NCBI GenBank assembly: GCA_960531495.1
Contig: CAUIJY010000068.1
Coordinates: 558,001-622,000, forward strand
Direction of reading: 5' to 3'
DNA: 64,000 bases
DNA from: Zeus faber
Taxonomy: Eukaryota; Chordata; Actinopteri; Zeiformes; Zeidae
Made by a program: the position numbers and the translations under genes. The notes below the pieces were generated by a model. The model searched no databases. It was not told the DNA's origin and saw only the letters and a list, made by a program, of their open reading frames with translations. This document shows positions 62,650-64,000 of the stretch, one piece after another. Position 1 is the stretch's first letter; each line of letters starts with the position of its first letter.

Positions 62650-64000
62650 TGACTCAGTAGGAACTGCTCAGATAGTGTAAATACTGTTATGAACTCATTT
62701 GTAATGGGAAAGTACTGTTTGCAAAACAGTTTTTCGCACATCTAACAAGTTTTTCTGAAATTACGAGCAGTTTCATAAAAACCTGCATGGGTGGCAAACA
62801 TGGCATTTTCAGGCAATTTAAAGACTGAAAGGATGTTTTGAGTAAAGGTTTCTGTCATGACTGTGTAGGAACTGCTCAGATAGTGTGAATACTGTTTTGA
62901 ACTCATTTGTAATTGGGAATGTACTGTTTGTAAAACAGTTTGTGGCACATCTAACAAGTATTTCTGAAATAATAAGCATTTTCATGAAACCTGCATGGAT
63001 GGCAAACAAGGCATTTTCAGGCCATTTAAAGACTGAAAGGATGTTTTGAGTAAAGGTTTCTGTCATAACTCTGTAGGAACTGCTCAGATAAAGTAAATAC
63101 TGTTATGAACTCATTTGTAATGGGAAAGTACTGTTTGCAGAACAGTTTTGGCACATCTAACAATTCTTTTTCTGAAATTACGAGCATTTTCATAAAAAAC
63201 TGCATGGATGGCAAACAAGGCATTTTCAGGCCATTAAAAGACTGAAAGGATGTTTTGAGTAAAGATTTCTGTCATGACTCTGTAGGAACTGCTCAGATAG
63301 TGTAAATACTGTTATGAACTCATTTGTAATGGGAAAGTACTGTTTGCAAAACAGTTTTTGGCACATCTAACAAGTTTTTCTGAAATTACAAGCATTTTCA
63401 TAAAAACCTGCATGGATGGCAAACAAGGCATTTTCAGGCAATTTAAAGACTGAAAGTATGTTTTGAGTAAAGGTTTCTGTCATGACTCTCTAGGACCTGC
63501 TCAGATAGTGTAAATACTGTTATGAACTGATTTGTAATGGGAAAGTACTGGTTGCAAAAGAGTTTTTGGCACATCTAACAAGTTTTTCTGAAATTACGAG
63601 CAGTTTCATAAAAACCTGCATGGGTGGCAAACATGGCATTTTCAGGCAATTTAAAGACTGAAAGGATGTTTTGAGTAAAGGTTTCTGTCATAACTCTGTA
63701 GGAACTGCTCAGATAGTGTAAATACTGTTATGAACTCATTTGTAATGGGAAAGTACTGTTTGCAGAACAGTTTTTGGCACATCTTACACATTTTTTCTGA
63801 AATTACGAGCATTTTCATAAAAACCTGCATGGATGGCAAACAAGGCATTTTCAGGCAATTTAAAGACTGAAAGGATGTTTTGAGTAAAGGTTTCTGTCAT
63901 GACTCTGTAGGAACTGCTCAGATAGTGTGAATACTGTTTTGAACTCATTTGTAATTGGGAATGTACTGTTTGTAAAACAGTTTTTGGCACATCTAACAAG
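62650..64000 (+). repeat. Start of a 14-monomer (2,916 bp) repeat, cut by the window end
   Basis: Landmarks at 59,826, 60,110, 60,735 and 60,868 recur at 62,742, 63,026, 63,651 and 63,784 (offset 2,916). Order is C, D, E, GTATG, G, T, D. A private AACAATTCTTTTTCTG occurs near 63,161. The repeat is still matching at base 64,000, so a further HOR probably continues outside the window. Confidence 0.87.

Larger units (their letters stand above)
1..64000 (+). repeat. 208-bp satellite DNA array, about 307 head-to-tail monomers
   Basis: The same 208-bp word recurs from the first to the last base. Recognisable landmarks in order are TACTGTTATGAACT, AATGGGAAAGTACTG, GGCACATCTAACA, TTTCTGAAAT, CCTGCATGG, GGCATTTTCAGG, AAAGACTGAAAGG and GGAACTGCTCAGAT. 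Successive TACTG landmarks at 1, 209, 417 and 626 give spacings of 208, 208 and 209. All monomers have the same orientation, and no foreign insert, inversion or non-repeat stretch was seen. The GC content of monomer 1 is 74/208. The array extends beyond both window ends. A role as centromeric or pericentromeric heterochromatin is inferred from size and HOR structure; the sequence does not show it. Family and species are not recognised. Confidence 0.99.

Noticed and set aside
345-63999. Hundreds of similar minus-strand frames of 65-90 codons resembling a protein family
   Set aside because: They recur with the satellite period, overlap in different frames and end at repeat-encoded stops. The 208-bp period shifts the frame at each monomer. 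The minus-strand bias follows from stop-codon positions in the monomer.
1-64000. Alpha satellite (171 bp) or another named satellite
   Set aside because: The period is 208 bp, and the sequence does not follow the alpha-satellite consensus beyond short AT-rich words. I do not recognise any named family.
1-64000. CRISPR array or phage/plasmid repeat
   Set aside because: There are no unique spacers between short repeats. The whole 208-bp unit repeats, and the size, AT-rich composition and CpG decay point to eukaryotic satellite.
1-64000. Transposon or LTR insertions, telomere repeats, tRNA or rRNA genes inside the array
   Set aside because: No break in the monomer series, target-site duplication, terminal repeat, TTAGGG run or structured RNA landmark was seen on either strand.

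Overview
The whole 64 kb window is one uninterrupted tandem satellite array. I see no gene, RNA gene, transposable element, unique-sequence island or array edge. The monomer is 208 bp (range about 207-210) and about 36% GC (counted on monomer 1). About 307 monomers lie head to tail in one orientation, and the array runs off both ends of the window. All open frames of 65-134 codons lie on the minus strand. They are products of the repeat: 208 is not a multiple of 3, so the frame shifts at every monomer, and no frame runs much beyond two monomers.

The window is eukaryotic and looks like centromeric or pericentromeric heterochromatin. One CpG in the monomer appears as CG, CA and TG in different monomers. 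This is the expected trace of deamination of methylated CpG, so a methylating genome is likely (vertebrate-like, though a plant or other methylating eukaryote is possible). I do not recognise the satellite family or the species. It is not alpha satellite, and no CENP-B box was found.

Several monomer variants (named here C, D, E, F, G, T, K and N) carry linked diagnostic differences, and their order gives nested higher-order repeats (HORs). Left part: a 51-monomer unit of 10,621 bp is present just over twice (about 345-21,840), with only about a dozen differences noticed. Centre-left (21.8-31 kb): smaller duplications of 3 and 4 monomers and re-used pieces of the 51-mer. Centre (31-47 kb): overlapping periods of 6 monomers (1,249 bp), 18 or 17 monomers (3,747/3,538 bp) and 32 or 31 monomers (6,662/6,455 bp). 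Right (52-60 kb): clean tandem HORs of 11 monomers (2,291 bp) and then 5 monomers (1,041 bp). The end (59.7-64 kb) repeats with a 14-monomer offset (2,916 bp).

At the edges of these blocks I can place chimeric monomers where one variant switches to another in register. They are the visible scars of unequal exchange between monomers. The layering of periods, the in-phase junctions and independent one-monomer deletions in sister copies are the most informative content. I found no operon, defence system or other gene system. There is no functional readout here: centromere identity, transcription and methylation are inferences only.
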